64,000 bases of DNA, taken from positions 23,994,098-24,058,097 of the forward strand of contig NC_063439.1 in NCBI RefSeq assembly GCF_020379485.1. Reading direction: 5' to 3'. The notes under the pieces were generated by a model. The model saw nothing but the letters and a program-made list of their open reading frames with translations. It was not told the DNA's origin and searched no databases. The translations under genes and the position numbers were made by a program. This DNA comes from Brassica napus (lineage: Eukaryota; Streptophyta; Magnoliopsida; Brassicales; Brassicaceae). Below, one piece after another: positions 33,425 through 46,410 of this stretch (positions are counted from its first letter, which is position 1; each line of letters starts with the position of its first letter).

Positions 33425-36400
33425 TTATTTTCCAGAGATTGGATGGGCAGTACTATTAGGTTCATTTGGAGCAGTCCCACAACCTTCAAGATCGAGATTT
33501 AATGGTGCTTGTTTGGTCACTGGGGCAGGATTTTCCTTGCTTTTGCCCCATAAAAGTATATAAAGTCCCACGATGATGACCATTGACCCTATCACACTTT
33601 TTGTCATACCACATATGCATTTTACTTGTCAGAATTTACTAGTAAGAAAACGAAAAAGAGCCATTTAATAATATCTACCGTTAGCAAAAACAGCCAATCA
33701 AATTAATTATATCTCGTGAGTAAATGATTTTAAATTCATATCAAATCCCAACCTACATATCGGTCAAAGGTATTTATGACACATATTATGTTATTCAACA
33801 TGATAAGTTTTGATTGATATTCCTCAAAGTTGATTAATTTTAAAATTTTGTTATTCGGTAATCAGTATGATGCATATTGCATCAATTTGGTTTAACTCCA
33901 ATCGTTCAAAAGATACGCCACGCAGATGAAAGGGTCTTTACAACTTTTGTAAAGGCATATTCTATGTACTAGTCAATATGAATACTTTAATATGTAGTGT
34001 ATACAACATTGTAAATATGATGCGTTTGACCAAATTCAGTTTTAAAATTGTTTGTTTGTACGTACGTTGAAACTAATAGATATATAAAGCATATTAACAT
34101 TTTTTGGTCAACTAAAGCCTATTAACATAAAGATTTAAAAATAAGTAGAAAAAAATAGTAGGTTACCTTCCGCAGTAAATTTGCTCATGAAGAAAAAAGA
34201 AGCTGAAAATGGCAGCAAAGACTTGAATCAAAGGGATGAAGCTAGACGTGAAAACCGGACCTCTTTGCTGGAGACACCACGATATTCCCACGTAGCACAA
34301 TCCCGATCCCACAATACCCTAGCCAAGCATAGAGCATCGATCATAGTTACACGCATAAATTCAATGTAGAACGGTTTCATGGAATCACAAATTTAAGTGT
34401 TTTAATAATAGCTTTGCTGTCAGTGTAAATTGTAAAACCAAACATCGAATGAAAACGAAAATATTTTTTTCTTTTTTTGTTTTGTTGCAACTTGTAGACC
34501 GTTGAACTATTTGTATATGCATTGTAACAATAAGATCATCTTCAATCCTACTACATTTTTAAAATTTTCATTTTAGGATAAAATTTGGAGTAAACTCTTC
34601 TCCTATTATATAATTCATTTTATTGCATAATATAATAAAAATGGATTTACTTTATAAATATATAAATCGAACAATACATTTATTTTTAATCATTACTTCA
34701 TTTTCACTCTACATAGGACATAACTGAATTAAAATTCAACTCTATTATAAAGTTATTTCATTTAAATAAAAAATAGAATAATATGGGAGATACTCTAAGG
34801 TCCGTATATTTCATAAGAAGCTTAAAATGTACATAATTTGTAGATATAATATATTTGGTAGGCAAAGTAAATAGTAAATTTGATTACTTACCGAATAAAG
34901 TAAAGCTAAAACTTGAAATTTCTCTGTAACGACCCACATGGATATGCTCCTCTCCGAGATCAAACTCAACAAAGCAGATTGGATCACACCAAAAAAAGAG
35001 AGGATAGTGGTGCTCGTGTACTGGCACGGATATATCCGGCATATTTTAGCTTGAATGATAAACCATGATGACCATACTAAGATTGATATGATCAGCATGA
35101 ACGAACCCATTGCCCACTTTTGTGTTACCGCAGTAGGTGAACTATTTGATGTTTGTGTTTGCATTTGAGCGTTTTGTTGAGTTAGTGCGGTTCCTTTATA
35201 AAGCGTAAGCACCAAAGCTCCACATATGCATATCATTGTGCCTAACACTTTGGCTCGTCCTGTGTTGCTCTTGATGTTCAACGTCTCTTGCCTAATCATT
35301 TATTGTTTAATATATTTTATAATTGTGATAGTTAGAGGAAAGAAGGAGCCAAATATTGTAGAAATGTGTTTTGATCATTTTCATTACCTAAAGACGAGAG
35401 CCAAAGCAAAAGTGACCGATGGAACCATATTGCTAAACGCTAAGGCGAAAGTGGAAGAAGTATTTTGTAGCCCTATAAGAAAGAAGTATTGCACCAAGCT
35501 CGTCCTGCACATTGTAAGATAGTAAATTAAGACGAATTCTTAATATCCCTTATTATTGAAACTATATCAAAAGAAACTTACCCTAGAAGAGCACTAAAGA
35601 AAAGTGAACACAAGATCCTACCCGTGAGTTTTGGCCTGTTATGTCTACAAAATGAAAAAAAACTAAATTAATTTTCTTTCCTATGGGAAATACGAATATT
35701 TCTTTTTCCTCTAAAAGAGTTGTAATTAAATTTTGTTGACTTTAAGCAAAAGAGACTGAAACCCGGTAAACAATACGTTGACAAAAAAAAGAGTAAACTA
35801 ACTATTTTCACACAAGAAGTATCATATAATAACAGCTCCACGCAATCTTTCAACCTTGACCCAATTCCACATATTAGAAGTATTAAAACTTATTTCTTCC
35901 CAGTCAGAATGATCAAAACTCATATCCCCATAAATGAAAGTTTGACTTGGTTTAAATGGTTTGAACGTAAACTGATAGCAAGTTAGTATGTTTTGGACCG
36001 AATTTAAAACCCGACTCAACCTGAGATCTAAATACAAACCTGATCCAACTTCCCAATCAGACTTTGGTAAATTTTTAAAATCAGATTGTATCGATTCAAT
36101 TAGGTTAGCCATTGGTTAAGCTTCAAATTTGTGAATAGTAAACCGATCTAAATCGGATTGTGTGGATTTTAGTTCATACTTAATACATTATGGAGATACG
36201 GGTTTTGATCTTTTGGATTGGGGAGAAATATGTTTTAATACTTCTAATATGTGGAATTAGATCGAAGTTGAAAACTTGTGTGGAAGTATTACTATATATG
36301 ATACTTTTGGTGTGGAAATAGGTAGTTTACCTAAAAAAAACGGTAAACAAAGAGACTCGAATAAACAAGACAGCCACTTATAATTTAAATAGTACTATAT

Positions 36401-36896
36401 TCAATCCGAAAAAGCTTCAAAAATCTTAACTAACAAACCAAGAAAAGATTGGATAAACTGAACTCTTACGACGAAGACATGTGACTCTAGTAAGCTCTGA
36501 CATTTTGGGAGAGAGATAATTTTTAACAAATTTTTTGATAAAAATATGTTTTACAAGTTTAAAGACTTTTATTTACATTTAAAATTTTGGGATGACATGT
36601 CAATATTTTACTTGGTTATGTTCAGGACTTGCCGTGGACTCTACGGAAGCCATAACAAGGTCAGTGTTCAAAAGATGCGACTAGGTAATATACATAAAGA
36701 ACATATACCTTTCCAAGAAAATTGCAAACGGTGTTAAGAACAGAGTTCCTGCGGCAAGTCGGTAAGTGGTGGCGACCATACGGTTAATTCCTTGGTTAAG
36801 CATCTTCTTGAACATAACGTTCACGACGCTTAGCATAATGTTGATAAACGACATCAGAAACACAGCTTTCCATAGTTTCGCATCAAACTTCACCAT
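33425..36896 (-). CDS. UMAMIT32: UMAMIT-type (nodulin MtN21/EamA) amino-acid facilitator
   Basis: Six exons on the minus strand (36896-36709, 35635-35582, 35504-35388, 35291-34892, 34318-34167, 33596-33425) encode 360 residues. Two EamA halves with about ten membrane segments are visible; family landmarks include ERNxRPKLTGRIL-like sequence (here RPKLTGRIL), the segment ALAFSNMVPSVTFALALVFRQ and the late segment SSFIPLIQVFAAIFSFFFLHEQIYCG. UMAMIT proteins mediate bidirectional amino-acid movement across plasma membrane or tonoplast; substrate and location are not predictable here. Intron 1 is unusually long (about 1.07 kb) and intron 4 (34319-34891) holds a possible MITE. All borders are GT-AG. 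The position next to the RGF gene fits At3g30340 (from memory). Confidence 0.92.
34533..34796. mobile_element. possible MITE in intron 4 of the UMAMIT gene
   Basis: The left end AGATCATCTTCAAT and the complement of the right end AGAGTATCTCCCAT match at most positions, resembling the AGAGCATCTCCAA-type ends of common Brassicaceae MITEs. The inside is AT-rich with CTCTATTATAAAGTTATTTCA near the right end. No target duplication was resolved. Confidence 0.4.
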
Positions 36897-37518
36897 AATT
36901 AATTATATATGTATCGGTATATGTGTGCGTCTATATATAGATATATGTAGATACTTGTCTTTATGTAGTTTTTAGAAGTTGCAATGAAATAAAGGTTTGA
37001 TGAGGCTGTGACTATATATCGTGACTCGTGACTAAAAATATCATGACTCAAGTAATGCGCAGAATCGTATTCGCATTTATCTTTTAAGTTTTAGCTAATC
37101 TCATTGTGCTTTGAACTTTGCTTTTTATCATTGTTCTTTCGACTATTCATGACCAGAAGGAGAGAGAGATGATTATTTAATGGAAACTCCCGTAGCTTCC
37201 ATCATCGCGACGTGACCCCATGCACCAAATTATATGTTAAATTCACTATACGTATAGAAACAACTTGGTTAAAAGCATAAAGGTTATAATAATGGTTTTG
37301 CTAGGTAATCCCTTGCCATCTATGGTACTCATTATACGCCCAAATTATATGTTAAATTCACTATACGTATATAATTATTGTTTTTTATCAATCAGCAAAA
37401 CCGTAAGACAAAGCTGGGCGAGAGAAAATCCGTACAAAAAAGTTTACAAAAAGGGTATGAAAAATATTTTCTACTCTCTATTTGTGTATCGCTATCTCTT
37501 ATATATTTTCTTATCTCT
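36897..37518. promoter_or_regulatory. upstream region of the UMAMIT gene with a 32-bp direct repeat
   Basis: A 32-bp sequence starting CCAAATTATATGTTAAATTC occurs identically at 37225-37256 and 37340-37371. No TATA box was chosen with confidence. Confidence 0.5.
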
Positions 37519-37938
37519 TTTAATATTGGAAAATTGCTAAAATATCACATTCATAGTATTACTTTTTATGTTTGCACTAACCATTTTTACCCCTATTTTT
37601 AATGAATGTTAAAAAATATTTATAATCTTAGGGTTAACTAATATAGTCTTATAGTTTAAAGTTGAGGGGTGGAATAAGGTTTTTGGAATGTGAAATTTAG
37701 GATTCTAATAAATATATAAATAAATAGTTAAAAATATAATTTTTAAAAAATAGTTTCAAAAATAATTTTAGATTTTCAAAAATAAAAATTTGAAAAAAAT
37801 AAAAAAATATATAAAAAAGTTTGAATTTGAAAAAGTATAATTCAAAAACATAATTTTTTTAATTATTTAAATAATAATAATAATTATTATATATATATAT
37901 ATATATATAGAACAATGATATGAAAGTCTTTGTCACTT

Positions 37939-37957
37939 AATGAAGAATGTATTTTTA
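37939..37957. repeat. 19-bp target-site duplication of the SINE (copy at its 3' side)
   Basis: AATGAAGAATGTATTTTTA, identical at 39266-39284. Length and A-richness fit LINE-type (target-primed) insertion. Confidence 0.88.
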
Positions 37958-39265
37958 TTTTTTTGTCTGGTTGATTATGATATTACAAATTACTAGTATA
38001 TCATCCCGTGCCAAGCACGAGTTGCATTTTTTGTGAGTACATATATATATATATTTTTTGCTTGCATATAAAATATCATACGTGATATATTCAGTTTTAA
38101 CTATATTTTAATAAGTTGTTTCTGAAATATAAATTTCTTTAGGAATAAAGCAATAAAACAATAATATTAAACATGTATGTAATAGTCAAATATAGATTAG
38201 GAAACAAATAGTCGTTGATACCTTTTTGTATCATCATAGTTGTTGATATCTTTTTCTTCGGTAGAGTTTAGCGTTTTCTGTTTTTCCACATCTTTGAAAG
38301 CAGCATCACATGTGTTAGCCACAAGATAAGATTTTTTCAAGGCTACAGAAACGAAATAGAAAAGTTTATAAGCTAACATAAGAGAGGTAATCAGAGAAGA
38401 AACAATGATACACTTGTTTTCAGATTATATATTATTCACTATGTTTGTTGCAGAGAAAGCTCTTTCATTCTTATGAATTCTTAGTTTTTTTCTTTTATCT
38501 TCTTCATGTTTCAGTTTTGGGGAATGCAAAAGCAAGATAACAGTTAATTTCCTAAATATAAGCCATATATGAACTTATTTGTAAATACTAAATACCAATG
38601 TTACCTTGATTGTTGACGATTAAAACATGAGTACATTCACATGTCATATTCAACCTGAAATTAACAATTAAAAGATTATTACTTGTATGATGTTTGCATC
38701 AGTCGAAGATTTGAACAGAGAGAAAACAAAAAATATGATGCATTGGAGGAGAAGAGATAAATGCAGTTTTAAATCTGATTATATCAATGAACGTGGTGGT
38801 GATATGGGAGAAAATTTAGGAATGTAGTTATTTGAATTTATTAATTTTTAAAACTGGATCGAAATATTTTGTTTTAGGCAATTAGTTTTTTTTTTATATT
38901 TATTATTATTGTTAAAGTATTCCATGTGTCAAAATTTGATTGACAAAGTGACTTGTGATTTAGTATATAAGGGATGAGAAACATTAAATAGACGATATTA
39001 CAGCCGACAATTCTACCTGCCTTATGAGGATTCACGCCAGACTGCATCACCCTGAGTAGCCCTATGAGATCCATTCCTGACGGTACTCCTTGCACCATGC
39101 TGAAGATCTCTTGTAAGTATTTTCTCTAATCTTCTGCATAATTCGTCTTCTCCGAAAACTGAAACCCAGATCTCTTCCTGTAAAAATTGCGTTGTCTGGG
39201 GTTTGAACCCCAGACCTGGGTGTAAAAGCCTTTAAACTTTGACCATTAGGCCACGGTGCTTCTAC
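37958..39265 (-). mobile_element. tRNA-derived SINE, about 326 bp, split by a Helitron
   Basis: On the minus strand the element begins GTAGAAGCACCGTGGCCTAA, with an A box at 39243-39254 (GTGGCCTAATGG) and a B box at 39200-39209 (GGTTCAAACC), both Pol III promoter parts. It ends with seven A residues (37958-37964) followed by the 19-bp duplication. The body is 38975-39265 and the tail 37958-37992; the Helitron between them accounts for the remaining 982 bp. No protein is encoded; such elements depend on LINE enzymes. The exact Brassicaceae SINE family was not determined. Confidence 0.8.
37993..38974 (-). mobile_element. non-autonomous Helitron nested in the SINE, 982 bp
   Basis: On the minus strand it starts TCCCTTATATACTAAATCAC and ends with a hairpin (CTCGTGCTTGGCACGGG) followed by GATGATATACTAG. 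The preceding base is A (38975) and the following base is T (37992), the Helitron target. Removing it joins the two SINE parts cleanly. No gene is carried. Confidence 0.7.
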
Positions 39266-39284
39266 AATGAAGAATGTATTTTTA
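39266..39284. repeat. 19-bp target-site duplication of the SINE (copy at its 5' side)
   Basis: AATGAAGAATGTATTTTTA, the partner of 37939-37957, adjoining the SINE head. Confidence 0.88.
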
Positions 39285-39333
39285 AAAATGTCTTTTTTAG
39301 TGGTGGTAAACACAAAAATTTCTCTTTAATATT

Positions 39334-41182
39334 CTGCACTTGTTATTCGATGAATCAGTTTAAAACTTTAAATCGAAAAAATTTTGGTTTTAAAGAACAT
39401 ATATTTATAAATAAAAATTAAATTACAGAAATTAATATCTTAATTAATTGTATCTTCAAATAGCATAAAAATAAATGTTTACAAAAAATAGTAAACAAGA
39501 TAAAAATTTGCAAAATAACATGCATCAAAATTTAAAATAACAAATATACCCTTATTTATAACTGAATGATTAATTTAGATATATTAAAATTCAAAACTAT
39601 TTTAAAAATAGAAATAATAAATTATATCGTAATAATGCATATTTTATATTTTGGTATACACCGTGGATAATCCAATATGCAAGCTACTTTTATTTGAGTG
39701 CAAAGGTTAGGTAATAAATTTTAGGGTTTAATATTTAGGGATTTAATCAGACAATAAAGTGAACCTATATGACTAACACGCACGTTTGTATTTGATTGAT
39801 TTTAGTTTTACTTTCTGTGGATGACATAGCTTAATGAGTGAATGACGTAGTTTGTAATAAATACGCTACTTTGCATTTATTATTTTATTTATATTAGTTA
39901 ACATCCTTCAGACTTAAATTCGATTAATAAGTAACATAACAACAACGCAGTACAATACAATGTTACAAAATTTATCTTATTATTCTCATTTAAAGTTTGG
40001 AAATGTTTCATGTAAATCTGCGCACATCGGTAACAAAAATAATAAAACTACAAATATGAGAACAATTAATTTAAATTACCCTTATTGATAATTGTTTTAT
40101 GAAATTATTTAACTTTAAGAGTTTCACTCAAATCAACATAATTTCTTATCACAGTTATCCACATTTTAAGGTGGGCTGAACTGAAGTTGGCCTGTTTGGC
40201 TTAAAAGAAAAAGAGAACCATAGTTGTTCCAAGATTCTAAATAAAAGTGGAGATTTGATCAGACAATAAGAAACATATATATGAGAAAATTATATATATG
40301 GTAGATAATATAAATAAATATTTGACAAGAGTTTTCAAAATGTTAATGGAGATACGAACAATGAGTCAAATCCTGTCTCAAAATGTGATGCTTTGCCAAG
40401 TATCTTTCATTAGTTTATTTCAATTCGGTTCCTTTACATTAATGGACATCTAAAATTTGTAATATCCGAACTAGTATTTTATTACAGCAAAAATATTTGG
40501 ATCATTTAGCGTGGTAAACGTGACATATTGATAGTTTCAACAAAAACGATACCAATTTCATCTTAATTTTACTTTAGCCTTTTATATTTTAATAAAATTA
40601 CTTTGTCATTTTATTAGACAACTTTCAATAACTTATCTATAAAACCTGACATGCATTAACACCAAAAAAATTATTTATTTTTTAAATCTAGCTTTGAAAA
40701 TAAGACGCTTATGAGAGTTTCGACGGTTGGATTAAAACGATTAGAAAATAATTACAAATGATAGAAGATAATAACAAAGGAGACTAATTAAGTTAACTAT
40801 TTATATTTGATATTAAAAATTTAAATAGTAAAAACTGGTGATAAATAAAATAACATATTAAATTTAAAATAATATATCTAAATTTATAAAAGCTTAAAAA
40901 TTACAGAATTTTAAACTATATATTTTCTTTTGAAATAATACAAAATTAAGTTTAAAATACGATAAATAATTTTCTTCTTTCCAAGCGTACATAACTAAAA
41001 GTAAATTGATAAAGAACTGTAAAATATCATAATACCATAAACCAGACTATTAGAACATTTATATTTTTTTTTCAAAAAAAATTATATATTTGAAACAGAC
41101 AGTATTTGTTATTTAAACTATAAATAAGCACCTTATTTTTACCATCTAGTTATATGTTTTAGTAGTCTATTTAAACTATTAA
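39334..41182. other. AT-rich intergenic region, no gene recognised
   Basis: Mostly A/T homopolymer-rich sequence, probably decayed transposons. No coding frame, RNA gene or clear inverted repeat could be supported. Confidence 0.5.
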
Positions 41183-42527
41183 CTAGATTTTGATCCGCGC
41201 AACCGCGCGGATATTTGTTTTTACTTTTCTATACATAAATTATTGTTTTTAAACATTAGTAGTATATATATTTTAACGTTAATCATATACTTAAATATTT
41301 ATATAACTATTTCAAATACAATAATTTTATAATTTACATGTTATAATTAATCAATTGTTTAAAACCGTATGTATTTTTACTTCTTATTATATATTTATCT
41401 TATTGTATTTGCATTTAGTTATTAAGCAAATTAATATATTCATGAAAAAACATATTTGAAAATTATTTTGTATTTAATTTATGCTAAATTCTGACCTGTG
41501 TTTTAAAGTTGTATTTCGTTTTACTAATATTTTTAAATGCTTAAGTAGTTTAAATAATATATTATTGTATATACAAAAGTCTAAGATATGTTAATTTTTA
41601 AACATGTATTATATGGTTTGCTAATTTTAAGCCGTTCTATCATCATATTATATTTTTAAAATAAATAATTTATATTTATGAAAATAAAATTTATAAATTT
41701 ATCAATTGAATATACTTTAATCATATTTTTTAAGTATAATAATTGTATTTTAACATGATCATGACTATAAAGTAGATAAAATAGAATATAATTTATTTAT
41801 TTTTCATTTTATAAACGATAACTTAAAATATTAAATTATTGTTAAAATATTTTTACACAGATTTATTAAAAATTTTAAAATATAATATATAAATATATAT
41901 TATATTTAAAATGAAAATAGATTATGATTAAAGTAGTTACAAATATTTTATATTATAAGCTTTAAAGAAATGCATGTTAATTTTTATACATGTATTATAT
42001 AATTTGCTAATGTTAACCCATCTTACCAACATATTAAATTTTATTTTTGAACATAAATATTTTATACTTACGAAAATAAATATATAAAATTTATAAATTT
42101 AATACAATTTTATTATATATAGCTCAATATAATAATTTTCTTTTAATATGATTGATTATGATTATATAATATATAAAATATTACTGAATTTTTTATTTTT
42201 CATTTTATAAACGATTACTGAATTTATTAATGTATAATAATATTTCAAACTAATTTCAAAATTAGTGAAAATATTTAAATATAATTTCGAAAATGAAGAT
42301 CTTGTAAAAATCTTTTAAAGCAGATTTGTTAGAATTTTAAAATAAATATATTTATATTTAAAATGAAAAGATATCAAAAGATATTATGATTAAAGTATTT
42401 TAAAGATTCTATGTATTAATATTATTAGTCTTATTAAAATACATTTAATAAGATTTCTAAGTGATGGTCTAAATTAAAAAAAAATCACACATGAAATAAG
42501 TCATGACTTCTATTTTAATATATAAGA
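41183..42527 (-). mobile_element. non-autonomous Helitron (ATREP-like), 1,345 bp
   Basis: Minus strand: it starts TCTTATATATTAAAATAGAA and ends with the hairpin CCGCGCGGTTGCGCGG followed by ATCAAAATCTAG. Flanks are A (42528) and T (41182). Ends and internal blocks match the element at 6470-7742 (for example the ATGTTGGTAAGATGGGTTAA block), but this copy lies in the opposite orientation. It also contains an internal diverged duplication (about 41600-41700 versus 41985-42080). Confidence 0.82.
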
Positions 42528-43064
42528 TTTCATCCTTCAACCGTTCCCAATCTACCAGTCAAACCTAAAATGAAGTCTTTAACTGCTCACATGTAATTAT
42601 TTTATCACATTTTTCAAACATGTGGATGCATAGTCGTTCTGCTTTTATGATTAAGAACTAACAAGAGATAAAGTATATGAACTTTTTGGCACTCTCAGGA
42701 TGGTTTTGTGGCCACTAAAAATATCCATTTCTCAAATGTGTCCAAATTCTTTCCAAAATTTTCTCATTTTAGAACGTGATATATTTTATATTCGCTAACC
42801 ATCATTTCATAAATCGTGTTCCGTCCAAATGCATATCCATGAAAAAGTTTATGAAAGAGAAGAAAACTGTTGTTGCGGCCTATTTGCGGCACTAAAAGCG
42901 AATAAACCAGTTAGATCTGTTTACTCCACCTCTAAAAGAGGCCTTGGTAGTCAAGTTGAAATGGAATTGGCTAATATTTAAATAGAGATGTGGTGGCAAA
43001 TAACCTATGGTTAAGTGGCAAAATCTTAAATTAATAGGGGTCTGGTTTTGGTATTGCGTATATA
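42528..43064. other. spacer between two Helitrons, no gene recognised
   Basis: No feature beyond AT-rich sequence with a few GC islands (about 42870-42900). Confidence 0.5.
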
Positions 43065-45324
43065 TCCTACTATATAAAAGGTACTAATTTAGAGCTCAAT
43101 TAGAGGTGCCACATAGGATGAAATATTCTCATCCAATCATACCTCCACGTCATTACGAATTTAACAACCCTAATAATAATACTAATACTAATCCTTTGGC
43201 CCAACACCAGCATAACCCAATAACGTTTAAACAAATCTTTGAAATTTGTTTTGATAACAAGATTGTCCTTCTTCTTTGGACTTCATGGATTCAAATTTAT
43301 AATGTGTCTTAATAATCAATAAGACCATTGAATATAGATCCAGGGATATAGATTAAAAATGTTTATGTTTGGAATTATATACCGTGTAACACGCATGTAT
43401 TGCAGCCACCGACGAAGCAAACAATTGTTTTTTTAAAAGCACAATTATTAAAAAATATGTATGAACTTTACAATAAATAATACATATATGAACCGGAAAA
43501 TCTATAGTGGTAAAAATCACTATTTGTTTTACTAATTCAAGTCAATACTATTTAGTTAGGAACATGTCCAGTTAATAAAGGTTGTGTCCAACTTAAAGAA
43601 ATCTAATTACATTTAGAAACTACATTTATATTCTATATATTTTGTAACCCCTGCAAATATATATTTTAAATTAGTCTAAAATATGCCAACAAATTTAACT
43701 CTTATCTAATGCATAAAAATATAAAGATGATGTTGTGAGATAAGAATTTACACACAAAATTTCAAATAAAAGAATTGACAAATTATATAATTTTTTTAAA
43801 AATATTTTATATAATAACTTAATAATATAAATCATAATCAAAAATACTATTCGTATCACATTTTTATTAACCGAAAAAACTCGTGCTTTCGAAGCGCGGA
43901 TCAAAATGTAGACTAATATAGCTCCTAATATTTATTTAAAAATTAAATTTCTCAAAAAAAAGATTAAAGACAGCTATCAAATCTGTTTTAAAAATATAGT
44001 GGTTTGTTCTTGCACCAGAATCTTGGTTATGCAATTTAAAACCTATTATGTTGTTTTGTTACTTTTCTCCTTAAAACAGAGACAAAGAGTAATGAACAAA
44101 GACAAATTATGAACTCTTATTATCAGATTATTTGTTTCTTTTTTTTTCTCTCGCTTCAATTTGATGACTGTAACTAATTATTTCAATTCACACAAGACTT
44201 TCAAATTTTAAACGTATCACATTAAATATAAAAATCTTCAACAGATTATAATACCTAAATATTCTTCTCGATAGACAATAATATCAGAAAGGCAAGTAGC
44301 ACATCTCCTGCCACAATCACCGGCATCACTGAAAGTTCAAAAAAATCTTTTGTCTCATCAATACAAATCAACAAAATATACTAATAAATTCAGTAACATT
44401 GCATATTTGATACAAACCGGTTAACAACCTCAGCTCCACATAACATTCACATCATCTTCCACTCAGAAATTTGCAACGAGAAGAAAGACGGAGACAACTA
44501 TTACGTGTAAGTTACTCAATCAGTGGATTTCCACATTTCAAGATCTCTCTCTCTTTCGCTGACTCATTTTCTAATTCTTTCTTTCGTCAAAGGGTCGTTT
44601 TCCTCAACACGATGGTCAAATCAAACCACAATGATCCTCCACCTGCTGGAGGTAAATCAAAATTACGACTTTACTGTGCGTTTATAGACTCCTCGAACAC
44701 ATACAAACCCAATCACCCCTCTCTGGAATCCAAGAAATCATTTGTCCAAAATCCGGACAGAACATCTTAACTATTAAGTGCAAAATCAAGCGTAGAGATA
44801 GTTTGATTTGGTAGGTTATACTACGAAAGTAACACAACAAAACCTTAGTATTAAATTCTCGATCAATTTATCTGGTTTTTTAATTCATAAGTTTTTTTCA
44901 AGGGGCCCTTTTTCAATATAATTCATAAAATTTCCAATTAGTTTATTAATGGAAGACCTAAACACACTTTTAAAATATTATTTCCAAATTCAAAACACCA
45001 TAATGCTAAACAATATCTCAATTACGAAGTACTTTTACATATTTTTAATTTTCAACACGTTAATTTAATTTCCATTACTACAGAAAACCACTATACACAA
45101 CCAAAAACATCAACTCTCCTCTACTTTTACATCTCTATCGATTGACTTCCAACTTCATTTGCATAAAAAAATGAACAATCAATCTTAAAAAACTCAATGT
45201 CATATATTCCTTCTTATAATTACTTTAAATCTATTTTAACAACAACCAGAAACAGCCACAGCTATAGTCATACACAAATTTTAACTTCATCCAATATCCG
45301 CGCGTAGCGCGGACACGATCCTAG
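43065..45324 (+). mobile_element. larger Helitron of a second family, 2,260 bp
   Basis: It starts TCCTACTATATAAAAGGTAC and ends with the hairpin CCGCGCGTAGCGCGG followed by ACACGATCCTAG. The flanking bases are A (43064) and T (45325). No Rep/helicase frame is present. The middle (44280-44770) is less AT-rich and holds an open frame at 44471-44770, which may be captured host DNA, but I do not recognise any domain. The whole could also be two abutting elements. Confidence 0.68.
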
Positions 45325-46410
45325 TTAAAGTAATAGTATAAAATCATAAATTTCACGCAAATTAAAAAAGAAGACAAATTTTGGGTTCACAGCCAAAAAA
45401 ATGTGGTAAAATTTAGCATGTTATTTTATTTGTTATAGTATTTCAAAAGAATTGTATTCATTTGGTATCATACGCAAAGCTCCAACTATATATTTATCAA
45501 ATCCTAAATTCACAACAAACATAAATCCCCCAAATTGCAATGTAAATTGTCAAAGACGAGAAAACCTAGTAATCATAAATTGATTTATCAAATCCGTACC
45601 CATCACGTTTTGTTCTTCCATCACCTCATTTTCCAGACCAAAATGTTAATAACACAAGAGACGATAAACACCATCCATAGTTTCTGCGTTTTACAATTAA
45701 TAATAGGGGTTAATAATATCGTTTCTCGTTTGAACCCAATGTTAACCGAGTCCACAAACAGATAGATCTTTAACTTGTCTTTGTAGGAAAACATTTCCAC
45801 CCATTTTTGGATGAACTTTTGTTGTTGTTATTCTCAAATACTAATTTCTTATTCTTCACAAGTTGAGTCATCCACTAGCTAGTGTAATGCTTTTAAAGAA
45901 TTTTAATAATATTATTGCAGATGACAAAAAAAAATCTTGCACAAGTTGAAATTTATTTTGTGCTTCTTGAAAATTATTTTTATTTTTATTTTTATCAGTG
46001 TATTACAGCTTGCAAATTTTTAACTCACATTTTTATCATAACAAATGAAAATCAAACCGAACAAGAATACTGAAAAATTTGAGAACTGATTTCGCGTTTC
46101 CGACCGGGGAAAAATTAGAAACGAGAAGAAAACACAGAACCGGACAAGACTTCTCGGTTTAAGATTAAAATTAATAAGCGAGATGCACGCGCGATATAAG
46201 CGCGTTGGGGAAAACATAAAGAAAAAGGTAAATTCAATGTAAGAAGACTTTTCAGAGAGACCAAACAACCCATTGTCCGATCAACACCGATCTACTTCAC
46301 CAGACATGTTCTCACACGTGTCTTTTTCAACTCCGATCTTCGACTTTTACTTCAGACTCTAGTCTCTGTTATGCTCTTCACCATTAACTAAGAACTTAGG
46401 TTTAATCGAG
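45325..46410 (+). promoter_or_regulatory. upstream region of the O-fucosyltransferase-family gene
   Basis: No other gene recognised. The stretch 46000-46400 is less AT-rich, as expected for a core promoter and leader. No specific element is called. Confidence 0.4.

Larger units (their letters stand above)
37528..39324. mobile_element. Mutator-like MITE (second copy) interrupted by a SINE
   Basis: The left part (37528-37957) has the same layout as 29598-30112: a CACTAACCATTTTTACCCC stretch, the GTTAAC...TTAAAGTTGAGGGGTGG block, then long A/T runs. The sequence TTTAATATT flanks both sides (37519-37527 and 39325-39333). Removing the inserted SINE and one 19-bp duplication leaves about 470 bp, close to the first copy. 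The right terminus is badly decayed, so the right boundary is tentative. Confidence 0.5.

Noticed and set aside
35822..36112. 96-codon frame inside intron 1 of the UMAMIT gene
   Set aside because: It lies inside an intron of the same strand and contains the kind of degenerate Brassicaceae repeat seen in many introns; no domain recognised.
39190..39262. tRNA gene on the minus strand
   Set aside because: It has A- and B-box sequences, but the acceptor and anticodon arms do not fold properly. It is the head of a SINE with poly-A tail and target duplication.
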